From: Mycobacterium sp. GA-0227b
Lineage (GTDB): Bacteria > Actinomycetota > Actinomycetes > Mycobacteriales > Mycobacteriaceae
DNA length: 64,000 nucleotides
Assembly (NCBI RefSeq): GCF_001499855.1
Contig: NZ_LQIK01000001.1
Span: 1 to 64,000, forward strand
Direction: 5' to 3'
Positions 30,010 through 38,681 of the stretch are shown here, piece by piece. The first letter of the stretch is position 1; the number at the start of each line of letters is the position of its first letter. The notes under the pieces were generated by a model. It made no database searches, was not told the DNA's origin, and saw nothing but the letters and a program-made list of their open reading frames with translations. The translations under genes were made by a program, and so were the position numbers.

Positions 30010-31259
30010 CGTCGCCCCCGCACCGGTCGCCGTCGATGGGGCACGAGTTGCATGGATTGGTCGAGGGTGTCCTCGTCGCGCCATGCCACGATGTCGACGC
30101 CGACGGTGCCCATGTCTCGGTACATGAACGACCGTTGCAGGGACCACATTCGGGCCACCAGCCCGTCGCACTCACCCTCGAACGGAGCGCCCTGCAGCAC
30201 GTCGACCGCGATGACGGTGTGGCCACGCTTACGGAGATCGATCAGCGCCAGCGCGAACTCGGTGTCGAGCAGCGTGGAGAACGCGACGACGATGGCGCCC
30301 GGCGGGATCGCGGCGCGCGGCGCCAGCGTGCCCGAAGTGGTGTCGTATCCACCGCTGACCCCGAGCATCGCGTCGAGCACCCGGTAGAACTGCCTGCGAC
30401 CGATGTCGGCGCTCAGCCATCGCGGATGCCGGTCCCCGAGTGCGACGACGCCTGCCCGGTCACCACTGCGCAACGCGCTCTGCACCACCTGCACGGCGCC
30501 GCGTGCGGTGCGTTCGGTGGCTTCGGTCGCGGGGCCCGCCGGTTGCGCATAGTTGTCGATGAGCACGACCACGTCGACGGCGCGATCGGTCAGTCGCTCG
30601 GTGACGTGCAGGCTGCCCCGGCGCGCGCTGACCGCCCAATTGACCGTCCGGAGCTGATCGCCCGGCACGTACCGCCGGACGTCGGCGTACTCCACGCCGG
30701 GGCCGATGTGCCGGGTCAGGTGGGTCCCTAGGCGGTCGAGCAGTTCCGTGCGCGGCATCCCCGTCGACTGCGGCGGGGCCATCGGAAACACGTAGACGTC
30801 CGCGGCGTCGACCACTGCGATGCCCTCGACGAGACCGCCGCGCGCAGTGGCGGTCACCTGCGCGCGAAGCGGATACCGGCCCCACCGTTGCGCGGCCGCC
30901 ACCACGGTCTGCCGGCTTACGCTCTCCCGCTCGGCGACCTCCAGTGTCATCCCTTCTACCGCAGCGGCTTTCATCGCCGCCGCATCGTTCTCGGCCTCGG
31001 CCCACAGCGTGATCCGCGCCGGCTCGCCTTCGAAGCATCGGTGGATCCCGGGGTCGGCGTACACGTGCACCTTCGGCACCGGCCGCTGCCAACCCACCGA
31101 ACACAGCACCCCGATCAGCGGCGCGGCGAACACGATGAGTTCCCAGCGCGAGCCAATCACCGCGGCGGCCATCGACAGCACCGCGCAGGTCAACAGCGCT
31201 CGCGCGAGTGGCGATGCACGCCAGTCCAGTTCGGCCTCGGTGCAGCGGGTTTCGATCAC
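30006..31259 (-). CDS. DUF58 / von Willebrand-like domain protein (Rv3163c-like)
   Basis: 417 residues. Two TM helices near residues 20-50, then a beta-rich region and the DUF58 signature (VRRYVPGDQLRTVNWAVSAR) followed by a degenerate VWA domain (VDVVVLIDNYAQ). In MoxR systems this protein is thought to work with the AAA+ ATPase in envelope or metal-cofactor assembly. GTG overlaps the moxR stop by 4 nt; its stop overlaps the next gene by 4 nt. Confidence 0.85.
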   Translation of the reverse strand: MIETRCTEAELDWRASPLARALLTCAVLSMAAAVIGSRWELIVFAAPLIGVLCSVGWQRPVPKVHVYADPGIHRCFEGEPARITLWAEAENDAAAMKAAAVEGMTLEVAERESVSRQTVVAAAQRWGRYPLRAQVTATARGGLVEGIAVVDAADVYVFPMAPPQSTGMPRTELLDRLGTHLTRHIGPGVEYADVRRYVPGDQLRTVNWAVSARRGSLHVTERLTDRAVDVVVLIDNYAQPAGPATEATERTARGAVQVVQSALRSGDRAGVVALGDRHPRWLSADIGRRQFYRVLDAMLGVSGGYDTTSGTLAPRAAIPPGAIVVAFSTLLDTEFALALIDLRKRGHTVIAVDVLQGAPFEGECDGLVARMWSLQRSFMYRDMGTVGVDIVAWRDEDTLDQSMQLVPHRRRPVRGRR

Positions 31260-32221
31260 GGGTTAGTCCGCGGCACCGGCAGCCGTCGTAGCAGCTCGTC
31301 GACCACGTCGCTGCCCCGAACCCGCCGCACCCACATCTCCGGGCGCAGCGTGATGCGGTGCGCAATCGCAGGTATGGCAAGGGTTTTCACATCTTCGGGG
31401 ACGACGTAGTCCCGGCCGAGCAGCAGCGCGCGGGCGCGGGCCAGCGCAACGAGGTCGAGTTCGGCCCGTGGGCTGGCGCCCACCGCGATCTGCGGGTGCT
31501 GGCGGGTGGCGGCGGCCAAGGACACGACGTAGCGCAGCACGTCGTCGTGCACGCTGACCTGTTCCACCGATTCCCGCATCGCGACGAGTTCGTGCGCGTC
31601 GACGACCTGCCCAACTGTGGGCTCCGCCGATCCGCGGTCGATGCGGCGGCGCAACATCGAGGCCTCCTCCTGCTCGGACAGATACCGCAGTTCGAGCCGG
31701 ATCGTGAAACGGTCCAGTTGGGCCTCGGGCAGTGGATAAGTGCCCTCGTACTCGATCGGGTTGTCGGTCGCCAGCACGATGAACGGCGACGGAAGCTTGT
31801 GTGTGGCGCCGTCGATGCTCACCTGGCTTTCGGCCATCGCCTCGAGCAATGCCGCCTGTGTCTTGGGAGGCGTGCGGTTGATCTCGTCGGCGAGCAAGAG
31901 GTTGGTGAAGATCGGGCCGGGACGGAATTCGAAGCGACCCGACTGCATGTCGTACACGGTCGAGCCGAGCAGGTCGGCCGGCAGCAGGTCCGGGGTGAAC
32001 TGAACGCGCTTGAACTCCAGGCCGAGCGCCGCCGCGAACGAGCGGGCGATCAGCGTCTTTCCGAGGCCCGGCAGGTCCTCGATGAGCACGTGGCCGCCGG
32101 CGAGCACGGTGGTGAGGATCAGGGTCAGCGCCCCGCGTTTGCCGACCACGACCCGCCCGATCTCGTCGAGCACGGTTTCGCAGTTCGCGGTGGTAGTCGC
32201 CGCAGGCAATCCTGCTGTCAT
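31256..32221 (-). CDS. MoxR-family AAA+ ATPase (moxR3 type)
   Basis: 321 residues. Walker A PGLGKTL, Walker B LLADEINRTPPKTQ, sensor region VLATDNPIEYEGTYPLPEAQLDRF and the C-terminal lid domain are intact. MoxR ATPases are chaperone-like and act with DUF58/VWA partners. ATG overlaps the upstream gene as ATGA and its stop overlaps the DUF58 start as GTGA. Size and order match Rv3164c. Confidence 0.93.
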   Translation of the reverse strand: MTAGLPAATTTANCETVLDEIGRVVVGKRGALTLILTTVLAGGHVLIEDLPGLGKTLIARSFAAALGLEFKRVQFTPDLLPADLLGSTVYDMQSGRFEFRPGPIFTNLLLADEINRTPPKTQAALLEAMAESQVSIDGATHKLPSPFIVLATDNPIEYEGTYPLPEAQLDRFTIRLELRYLSEQEEASMLRRRIDRGSAEPTVGQVVDAHELVAMRESVEQVSVHDDVLRYVVSLAAATRQHPQIAVGASPRAELDLVALARARALLLGRDYVVPEDVKTLAIPAIAHRITLRPEMWVRRVRGSDVVDELLRRLPVPRTNP

Positions 32222-32703
32222 ACCCGCTCCAACCGTTGCAGGATCTCATCTAGCGTCGCGCGGCCGGGACCGGGTTGGTCCGCAACGCTTTTCACGACGT
32301 TCTCCGGGTTGACCCACTCCCACAGTTCCGGGCCGAACAGCATCTCACCGGTGGCGTGATAGGCGGTGCGGTTCCGGTTCCGGCGTTGGCCCGTCGCCAA
32401 CTCGAACTGCCGGGCGAGCATCGGCCGCAGGTGCCGGTCCCAATCCTTGCGCGTGGCCTCCGCGCGGCTGATCAGCGTCTCGGTGCGAGATCGCCAGCGA
32501 AGCAGCGACTCCGCGGCGTCGTCGGAAGGCGTTGCCTCATAACTGGTCTCGTCCTCCCGCGCGAGCTGCCACCGCACGCCGAGCAGCGCCAACGCCAGCG
32601 CGCCACCCGTGACAATGAGGATCAGTTGGCGGTCGCGGGTTGCGATCGCGATCAGTTCGGTCCCCGCCACCAACAGGAATGCCGCTGCCGCAAGCTTTCT
32701 CAT
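32218..32703 (-). CDS. Membrane-anchored protein, second gene of moxR operon (Rv3165c-like)
   Basis: 161 residues. Two TM helices in the first about 45 residues, then a soluble helical region (SRAEATRKDWDRHLRPMLARQ) containing the recognisable motif TGEMLFGPELWEWVNPE. ATG 32703 overlaps the DUF4129 stop as ATGA. Found in the same place in moxR3 operons; function unknown. Confidence 0.8.
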   Translation of the reverse strand: MRKLAAAAFLLVAGTELIAIATRDRQLILIVTGGALALALLGVRWQLAREDETSYEATPSDDAAESLLRWRSRTETLISRAEATRKDWDRHLRPMLARQFELATGQRRNRNRTAYHATGEMLFGPELWEWVNPENVVKSVADQPGPGRATLDEILQRLERV

Positions 32704-33668
32704 GAGACCGCCCCCGCGGTCCGCTGTGGCAGTTCGGCCAGCACCCGATTCAGGACGTGCACGGCGGCGTCGCGGTGCGACTCGCTCATCACATGCGGCG
32801 AGAATCGGGCCTCCTCGAACAGATCGACCAGTTCGGTCGCGCTGTCGGAGCGCAACGCGCCGCTCGCTACGGCCCGGGCAAGTACCTCGGTGGGGGTGTC
32901 GCAGGCCTGGGGCACCGCACCGGGGACGCGGGTGAGCTCGCGTTCCATGGCGGCATAGCACGCGATGATCGCCTCTCGTGGTTCTCGGCTGAGATCGCCG
33001 ATCTCGGCGAGCCCGATCTCGGCGGCCCTGGCAAGCGACGTCGCGGTCGCCGGCCTCGCCGGTTCGTCGACGGCGTCGAGGACGGCGGCCGGAACAGGGG
33101 CGCGAGTCCGCCGCCGGGAGGCGACCGCCATGCTGACGACGATCAGCGCCATCAAGATCAGCATCGGCGGGATGAGGTAGCTGATCACATTCGGGCCGGC
33201 GGCGTCGTCCTCGCCCGGCGGGCGCGGAGCAGCCGGATCAGCAGGAACCCGATCATCGGGAACCGATTCCGGCGGACTGCTCGGCGGCGGTTCGATCGGC
33301 CCCGGATCGGGCAGCCGTGACAGCAGCACGACCACCAGCAGCAACACGATCACGGCCGCGAGCGCGACGACCGCGAAACGCCACGTCGGCCGCTCGGAGG
33401 TCCCCACGCTGCGCGGCAGGTCGCCCGCAGGCGCGCGGCGTGGTCGCGGGTTGCGCATCCGCACGACGATCGCCAAACCCAGGATCGCCACCGCCACACA
33501 CAGCAACACGACGACGGCGGCCAGCGCGGCCGGATTGCTGCGCTGTGGTTCCGTCCGGTCGACTGTCCGCTCGACGCCGGGTACGTAGCCGCGCAGCGCC
33601 CATGCAGCAAGCACCATGAGCGTGATCACCGCAATCACGCGTCGCGTCGACGTGCCGGAAGCGCCCAT
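32700..33668 (-). CDS. DUF4129 membrane protein, first gene of moxR operon (Rv3166c-like)
   Basis: About 322 residues. TM helices near 12-30, 50-72, 100-125 and 165-185, with a Pro-rich extracytoplasmic loop between the last two, and a C-terminal DUF4129 domain (REAIIACYAAMERELTRV, TPTEVLARAV, FEEARFSPHVM). Start ATG 33668 fits family length (about 319); an upstream in-frame extension would run over the divergent methyltransferase promoter. First cistron of five overlapping genes. Confidence 0.8.
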   Translation of the reverse strand: MGASGTSTRRVIAVITLMVLAAWALRGYVPGVERTVDRTEPQRSNPAALAAVVVLLCVAVAILGLAIVVRMRNPRPRRAPAGDLPRSVGTSERPTWRFAVVALAAVIVLLLVVVLLSRLPDPGPIEPPPSSPPESVPDDRVPADPAAPRPPGEDDAAGPNVISYLIPPMLILMALIVVSMAVASRRRTRAPVPAAVLDAVDEPARPATATSLARAAEIGLAEIGDLSREPREAIIACYAAMERELTRVPGAVPQACDTPTEVLARAVASGALRSDSATELVDLFEEARFSPHVMSESHRDAAVHVLNRVLAELPQRTAGAVS

Positions 33669-33722
33669 GGCCCTGTCGCCATCCTGGCACGGAAGGGTGT
33701 CGGCCATTTCAGTTCGGCCCGA

Positions 33723-33728
33723 TACGTT
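33723..33728 (+). promoter_or_regulatory. -10 box TACGTT for leaderless methyltransferase gene
   Basis: TANNNT hexamer ending 7 nt before the ATG at 33736. Confidence 0.45.
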
Positions 33729-33735
33729 GGACGTC

Positions 33736-34401
33736 ATGGGCATCTCACTGCACAACCCCGAAGTCGCCTCGGCACTCGACCGGATGTACGCCGAAGCCGG
33801 CGACCAGATGGCGGCGCTGCGTGACCGGGGCGCCGACTTCTCCCGCCTGTCGGAGGCGAGCCCGCAGGAGCGCGCCGATGCGCTCAGCGACTTCTATATG
33901 CCGGTCACCCCGGAGGCGGGTCGGCTGCTCTATGCGCTGGTGCGGGCGAGCAGACCCGCAACCATCGTCGAGTTCGGGATGTCCCTGGGGATCTCCGCCA
34001 TTCACTTGGCCGCCGCCGTGCGGGACAACGGCAGCGGTCGCGTCGTCACCACAGAGCTGAGCGAAGCCAAGGTCGCCGCCGCGACGAAGACCTTCGCCGA
34101 CATCGGGCTCGACGATGTCATCACGGTGCTGGCCGGTGATGCGCTCAAAACCCTGCAGACGCTGGAGGGCCCAGTCGATTTCGTCCTGCTCGACGGCTGG
34201 AAGGAGCTCTACCTACCGGTACTCGAGCTGCTGGCGCCCCGCCTGTCGCCGGGCGCACTGGTCATAGCCGACAACACGTCGATGGCCGACCTCGCGCCGT
34301 ACCTCGAGCACGTGCGCGACCCGAGCAACGGCTACGTCAGCGTCCCGTTCCCCGCGAGGGAGAGCGACAGCATGGAGATCAGCTGTCGCGCAGTCACTTA
34401 A
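33736..34401 (+). CDS. SAM-dependent O-methyltransferase, family 3 type
   Basis: 221 residues. Class I Rossmann methyltransferase: glycine-rich motif I region IVEFGMSLGISAIHLA, acidic residue after strand 2 (VVTTELSEAK), and DFVLLDGWKELYLPVL as motif IV/metal-binding region. Typical of caffeoyl-CoA O-methyltransferase-like bacterial enzymes that need a divalent metal. Substrate unknown. It is divergent from the moxR operon and overlaps the convergent coiled-coil gene by 8 nt. Confidence 0.86.
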   Translation: MGISLHNPEVASALDRMYAEAGDQMAALRDRGADFSRLSEASPQERADALSDFYMPVTPEAGRLLYALVRASRPATIVEFGMSLGISAIHLAAAVRDNGSGRVVTTELSEAKVAAATKTFADIGLDDVITVLAGDALKTLQTLEGPVDFVLLDGWKELYLPVLELLAPRLSPGALVIADNTSMADLAPYLEHVRDPSNGYVSVPFPARESDSMEISCRAVT

Positions 34402-35221
34402 CGCGCCGCAGCCGCGTCTTGGCCTCCTTGACGACGGCGGCGGCGTCGCGGCTGGCTTGCTTGGCCTTGTCGTAGGCGTCCTCGGCGCCGGCCAGGGCGC
34501 GTTCGGCTTCCTGCAACCGCCGCTTCGCATCCTGGTGTCTCAGGCGCGCTGCCGCCAGATCCGATTGCAGCTCGGACAGCGCATCGTCGGCCTCGGCTTT
34601 GGCGTGTTCGGCGGCGGCCAGCGCGGCGCGCGCCTGTTGCTTTTCCCGCCGGGCCGCCGCATCTTTGTCGTCGCGCGGCTCGTCCTTCGCCGCCGGTTCG
34701 GGTTCGGGTTTGCGCTCCGGTTTACGTCTGGTCGTCGGGCTGACAACGATTGCGGTGTCGCCGAACTCGCCGAAGCCGGACCACTCCTCGGCCTTGGTCA
34801 ACCGACCCAGCCGGTCGGCGACGTCCGGGTCGGCGACCGCGGCCTGCAGCGTGCCGGTGACGTCGTCACGCAACGCCCCGGTCGCGCTCTTGAGCTCGGC
34901 CTCCTCGAACGCGGTGCGGGTCAGGTCGTTGACCAGCCGGCGCTGCTCGGCGGACAGCTCGCGGATACGTTCGCCGTCCATCGCGGCGTGGGCGTCGCGC
35001 AGCCGCTCGCCCAGATCCTTCAGGCGCCGCTTGACGCCGTCGTCGCCCAGCGCCAGCCGGTTGACCACCCAGGCCGCGGACGTCGGCTTGCGCGCGGCCG
35101 AGATCCGTTTGGCCACATCGGTGTCGCCCCGCTTCTTCGCCTCGCCGGCGAGCTTGGTGCGCAGCGCGGTGAAGTCTTCGGGCTTCGCGGCGTACAGCTC
35201 GTCGAGCGCGTCGTCGGCCAT
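34394..35221 (-). CDS. Coiled-coil conserved actinobacterial protein
   Basis: 275 residues. N-terminal conserved half (ALDELYAAKPEDFTALRTKL; SAAWVVNRLAL) then a Lys/Glu/Pro linker (about 165-195) and a long alanine-rich coiled coil (about 195-270: heptads of A, E, K, R). No signal peptide or TM. The conserved half is widespread in actinobacteria without known function. GAGGAT ribosome site before the ATG. It overlaps the methyltransferase gene tail to tail and lies 10 nt after the rhomboid gene start region on the same strand, so it is upstream of none. Confidence 0.75.
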   Translation of the reverse strand: MADDALDELYAAKPEDFTALRTKLAGEAKKRGDTDVAKRISAARKPTSAAWVVNRLALGDDGVKRRLKDLGERLRDAHAAMDGERIRELSAEQRRLVNDLTRTAFEEAELKSATGALRDDVTGTLQAAVADPDVADRLGRLTKAEEWSGFGEFGDTAIVVSPTTRRKPERKPEPEPAAKDEPRDDKDAAARREKQQARAALAAAEHAKAEADDALSELQSDLAAARLRHQDAKRRLQEAERALAGAEDAYDKAKQASRDAAAVVKEAKTRLRRVK

Positions 35222-35231
35222 CGGATCATCC

Positions 35232-36080
35232 TCAGGCCATGCCGAACGGTGCCAGCAGAACGGCCGTACGCCACCACACCAGCAGCGCGAACACCACGAG
35301 TGTGGCCGCGGTGGCTCCGGCCTGAACCAGGTTGCGGGAGCCGCGCGGGGCGTAGGCGTACGCCGTCGCGATCACGGCACCGGTGACCAGCCCGCCGATG
35401 TGGCCCTGCCAGCTGATGTTCTGCGAGCTGACCAGCGGTATGACGAACGTGAACGCCAGGTTGATCGCGATGAGCGCGACCACCCACCGCACGTCCATGT
35501 TCAGCCGTTTGCCGACCACGAAGACCGCGCCGAACAACCCGAACACCGCGCCCGACGCCCCCGCGGTCTGCGCGACCGGCGAGGACAGCAGGTACACCAG
35601 CACCGATCCGCCCAGCGCGCTGAGCAGGTAGAGACTCGAGTACCGCAGCCTGCCCAGCGCCGCCTCCAGCGGCGGGCCCACCACGTACAGGGCCCACATG
35701 TTGAACAGGATGTGCGCCGGACCGTAGTGCAGGAAAGCCGACGTCACCATGCGGTACAGCTCGCCGTCGGCCACGGCGTAGGACTGCAGCACCAGTTCGC
35801 GTTGCAGGCCCGGTACCAGGATCTGGAGCGCGAACATCACCACGTTCACGCCGATCAGCACGTAGGTGACCGTCGGTTTGGCCGTCGGCACCCCGCCGAA
35901 CTGGGTGCGCACTTGGCGGACCTGGCTTGCGCCCGAGTTCACGCAGTCCACGCACTGATGGCCGACCGCCGCGTCGCGCATGCATTCCGCGCAGATGTAG
36001 CGGTTACACCGGGCGCAGCGGACATACGTCACCCGGTCGGGGTGCCGGTAGCACGTCGGCGTCACGGGCGGGGTCGACAT
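35232..36080 (-). CDS. Rhomboid-family intramembrane serine protease (Rv0110-like)
   Basis: 282 residues. An N-terminal B-box-like zinc module (CYRHPDR, CARCNRYICAECM, HQCVDC) precedes six or seven TM helices. Catalytic Ser is in GASGAVFGL and catalytic His in WQGHIGG. Rhomboids cut TM helices of client proteins. The ATG at 36080 is supported by a -10 box 7 nt upstream. The stop lies 10 nt before the start of the coiled-coil gene on the same strand, so the two are probably co-transcribed. Confidence 0.9.
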   Translation of the reverse strand: MSTPPVTPTCYRHPDRVTYVRCARCNRYICAECMRDAAVGHQCVDCVNSGASQVRQVRTQFGGVPTAKPTVTYVLIGVNVVMFALQILVPGLQRELVLQSYAVADGELYRMVTSAFLHYGPAHILFNMWALYVVGPPLEAALGRLRYSSLYLLSALGGSVLVYLLSSPVAQTAGASGAVFGLFGAVFVVGKRLNMDVRWVVALIAINLAFTFVIPLVSSQNISWQGHIGGLVTGAVIATAYAYAPRGSRNLVQAGATAATLVVFALLVWWRTAVLLAPFGMA

Positions 36081-36394
36081 GGACACCACCTTAGGTTCGG
36101 CCCGTCGGGGCCATCCGAACAGCTGGGTCGATAACAATTCGGTCACCATCTGCATCACGATCAATTAAGGGCGGTCGGCGAATTCTGAGAGTTTTCAAGA
36201 TCTGTACATCGATCTGCCCGCGCGCTTATCGAATTCGGCCGGAATTGCGGCACAGATCACGGCGATCCGATGTAACGCCTGCTGGTGAGCCGTTTTCGGG
36301 CCCTGCGGCCACGTTTGCATCCGTTTGCCTTGGGTACCTTGGATTTCGCGGACGGGGGATCCGCGACCATCCCAATTCAAAGGAAAGAAACGCT
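36081..36394. other. Divergent intergenic region, rhomboid / hemophore
   Basis: 314 bases, less GC-rich than the surroundings. The rhomboid end holds the -10 box at 36088-36093. The hemophore end has a possible promoter in TTGCCTTGGGTACCTTGGAT (about 36326-36345) and a clear AAAGGAAAG ribosome site just before 36395. I see no RNA gene or convincing iron box. Confidence 0.45.
36088..36093 (-). promoter_or_regulatory. -10 box TAAGGT for leaderless rhomboid gene
   Basis: On the minus strand TAAGGT ends 7 nt before the ATG at 36080. Confidence 0.45.
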
Positions 36395-36793
36395 ATGAAA
36401 ATCCGTGGAATCGCCGCGCGTCGGCGAATCGCAGGCGCCTGTGCTGCCAGCCTGCTAGGGGGTCTGGCCGCAGCAACCATCGCCGCACCGTCGGCGGCGG
36501 CCGCGCCGGACTGCAGCGCCAGCGCCGTGTCCGGCACCGTCAGCTCGGTGACCGGCTCGGCCCGGTCCTATCTGGACAGCCATCCCGGTGCCAACCAGGC
36601 CGTGACCACCGCGTTCAGCCAGCCTCGTGCTGAGGCGTCGGCCACTCTTCGCGGCTACTTCACCGCGAACCCGCAGGAGTACTACGACCTGCGCGGCATC
36701 CTCGCGCCGATTGGCGACGTGCAGCGCACGTGCAACATCCAGGCGCTGCCGCCGGACTTGGCATCGGCCTATGACGAGTTCATGGCCGGCTGA
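36395..36793 (+). CDS. Secreted haem-binding protein, Rv0203-type hemophore family
   Basis: 132 residues. Twin-Arg/basic N-terminus (RRRIAGACAA), signal peptide ending near SAAAAPDC, mature part with cysteines in PDCSAS and RTCNIQ likely forming a disulfide. Motif SYLDSHPGANQAVTTAF is the hallmark of the mycobacterial hemophore family typified by Rv0203, which carries haem to MmpL importers. No MmpL gene is in the window. AAAGGAAAG SD, ATG at 36395. A terminator follows at 36829. Confidence 0.85.
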   Translation: MKIRGIAARRRIAGACAASLLGGLAAATIAAPSAAAAPDCSASAVSGTVSSVTGSARSYLDSHPGANQAVTTAFSQPRAEASATLRGYFTANPQEYYDLRGILAPIGDVQRTCNIQALPPDLASAYDEFMAG

Positions 36794-36828
36794 TTCCGGG
36801 TTGCAACCGGTTGAATCCGTCTGAAGTG

Positions 36829-36866
36829 ACCCGCCGCCGCAGCTCCCGCTGTGGCGGCGGGTTTTT
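36829..36866 (+). terminator. Rho-independent terminator after hemophore gene
   Basis: Perfect 10-bp stem ACCCGCCGCC (36829-36838) / GGCGGCGGGT (36853-36862), 14-nt loop, then a T run to 36866. The only classical intrinsic terminator I found in the window; it isolates the hemophore gene from the next one. Confidence 0.85.
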
Positions 36867-36903
36867 GATTGCCATCGGCAACTTGCGCTTAGACTGGCTC
36901 CCT

Positions 36904-37401
36904 ATGAAGCTGACGCGACCCGCAACCGTCGCCGCGACGGTGCTCCTCGCCCTGGGTGGGGCGGGTGCCGCGCAGGCCCAGCCGGACGAACCTCACCATC
37001 CGGATCCAGCCGCCCCGGGGCCATCTGCCGCGCCCGGGCCGGCACCGGCACCGGGGCCGGGACCGGCCCCGCAGGCTGCGCCCGCGACGCGCATCGACCG
37101 CGACGGCACCTACAAGGTCGGCACCGACATCCTGCCGGGTACCTATTCGACGGCAGGTCCGATCGCCGACGGCGCCTGCTACTGGAAGCGCGTCAACAAC
37201 GACGAGATGCCGGACAACGCGCTCACCAAGAAGCCTCAGGTGGTTCGCATCGAGGCGACCGACACCGCGTTCACCACAAGCGACTGCCAGCCGTGGCAGC
37301 AGACCAACGCCGCCCCGCCGCCCCAGGCCGCGCCCAGCGACCTGCTCGGACAGCTCGGCGCGTTCATCGGCAAGGGAATCCTGAACGGCGGCCCCGGCTA
37401 G
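36904..37401 (+). CDS. Secreted proline-rich protein
   Basis: 165 residues. Signal peptide cleaved near AQAQP, a Pro/Ala/Gly-rich linker (about 25-62), then a compact domain (about 65-125) with IDRDGTYKVGTDILPGTY and two cysteines (GACYW, SDCQPW) that probably pair. This domain recurs in small secreted mycobacterial and actinobacterial proteins of unknown role. A TAGACT hexamer lies 8 nt before the ATG. Its TAG stop is part of the next gene's -10 box. Confidence 0.75.
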   Translation: MKLTRPATVAATVLLALGGAGAAQAQPDEPHHPDPAAPGPSAAPGPAPAPGPGPAPQAAPATRIDRDGTYKVGTDILPGTYSTAGPIADGACYWKRVNNDEMPDNALTKKPQVVRIEATDTAFTTSDCQPWQQTNAAPPPQAAPSDLLGQLGAFIGKGILNGGPG

Positions 37402-37404
37402 CCT
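37399..37404 (+). promoter_or_regulatory. -10 box TAGCCT for leaderless serine hydrolase gene
   Basis: TANNNT hexamer ending 6 nt before the GTG at 37411; overlaps the stop codon of the preceding gene. Confidence 0.4.
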
Positions 37405-37410
37405 GGCGGC

Positions 37411-38655
37411 GTGGCTGATCTTCGCGCCGAGGGCCGGATCCGCGTGCCCGCCGATCTCGACGCCGTGACTGCGGTCGGCGAAGAGGACCATTCCGGAGTC
37501 GACCCCGCCTCGGTCGAGCGCATCTGGGACGCCGCCCGGCATTGGTATCGAGCCGGTATGCAGCCCGCGATCCAGTTGTGCCTACGCCGCAACGGCAGAG
37601 TCGTGCTGAACCGGGCGATCGGGCACGGTTGGGGCAACGGTCCCGCCGATCCGCCCGATGCGGAGAAGGTGCCCGTCACGACCGAAACACCGTTCTGCGC
37701 GTACTCGGCGGCCAAGGCGATCACGTCGACGGTGGTGCACATGCTCGTCGAGCGCGGGTGCTTCTCGCTCGACGACCGCGTCTGTGAGTACCTGCCCAGC
37801 TACACCAGCCACGGCAAGCACCGCACCACGATCCGGCATGTGCTGACCCACAGCGCGGGGATTCCGATCCACACCGGACCGCGTCCGGACCTGCGCCGCA
37901 TGGACGACAGCGAGTACACCCGCGAGAAGCTGGGCGAACTCAAACCGCTGTATCGGCCCGGCCTCGTCCACATCTATCACGGGTTGACGTGGGGTCCGCT
38001 GATCCGCGAGATCGTCGGCGCCGCGGCAGGCCGCAACATCCGCGATGTCCTGGCGTCTGAGATCCTCGAGCCACTCGGATTCCGGTGGACCAATTATGGC
38101 GTTGCGGCACAGGATGTTCCGCTGGTTGCGCCGAGCCACGCGACCGGCAAAGAGCTCCCCCAGCCGGCCGCCACCGTATTCCGGTTGGCGGTCGGCGGGT
38201 CGCTGTACAAGATCATTCCGTTCTCGAACAGCCCGCAGTACCTCACCAGCGTGCTGCCGTCGTCGAACACCGTGTCTACCGCTTTCGAGCTGTCGCGCTT
38301 CGCCGAATTGTTGCGTCGCGGCGGCGAACTCGACGGTGTGCGGGTGTTGGCACCCGAGACACTGCGCGCTGCGACCGCCGAATGCCGACGGCTGCGGCCG
38401 GATGTCGCGGTCGGGTTGGCGCCGCTGCGCTGGGGCACCGGCTACATGCTGGGGTCCAAGCGGTTCGGACCATTCGGCCGCAATACTCCCTCAGCGTTCG
38501 GGCACACCGGCCTGACGAACATCGCCGTGTGGGCCGATCCGCAACGCGGGCTCGCCGCGGGTTTGATCAGCAGCGGCAAGCCGGGACCGCATCGCGAGGC
38601 CAACCGGTACACCGCGCTGCTGGACTGCATCACCTCGGAGCTCCAGCCGAACTGA
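37411..38655 (+). CDS. Beta-lactamase-fold serine hydrolase/esterase
   Basis: 414 residues of the class C beta-lactamase/EstB/Lip family. Nucleophile motif SxxK is SAAK in FCAYSAAKAITS; the second motif is at HIYHGLTWG with Tyr; a C-terminal HTG is in AFGHTGLTN. No signal peptide is evident, so a cytoplasmic esterase or peptidase is more likely than a secreted beta-lactamase. Substrate unknown. GTG start with a probable leaderless promoter. Confidence 0.87.
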   Translation: MADLRAEGRIRVPADLDAVTAVGEEDHSGVDPASVERIWDAARHWYRAGMQPAIQLCLRRNGRVVLNRAIGHGWGNGPADPPDAEKVPVTTETPFCAYSAAKAITSTVVHMLVERGCFSLDDRVCEYLPSYTSHGKHRTTIRHVLTHSAGIPIHTGPRPDLRRMDDSEYTREKLGELKPLYRPGLVHIYHGLTWGPLIREIVGAAAGRNIRDVLASEILEPLGFRWTNYGVAAQDVPLVAPSHATGKELPQPAATVFRLAVGGSLYKIIPFSNSPQYLTSVLPSSNTVSTAFELSRFAELLRRGGELDGVRVLAPETLRAATAECRRLRPDVAVGLAPLRWGTGYMLGSKRFGPFGRNTPSAFGHTGLTNIAVWADPQRGLAAGLISSGKPGPHREANRYTALLDCITSELQPN

Positions 38656-38681
38656 CCCTGCGCCAGAGCCCCTACGCGACT

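Noticed and set aside
30010..30171. N-terminal extension of the last moxR-operon gene
   Set aside because: It lies inside the DUF58 gene and has shadow composition; the GTGA overlap at 30006-30009 gives a better start.
36087..36105. TTAGGTTCGGC as an iron-box (IdeR) site near the hemophore
   Set aside because: Only the first half matches; the same bases are better explained as the TAAGGT -10 box of the rhomboid gene on the minus strand, and the site is 290 nt from the hemophore.
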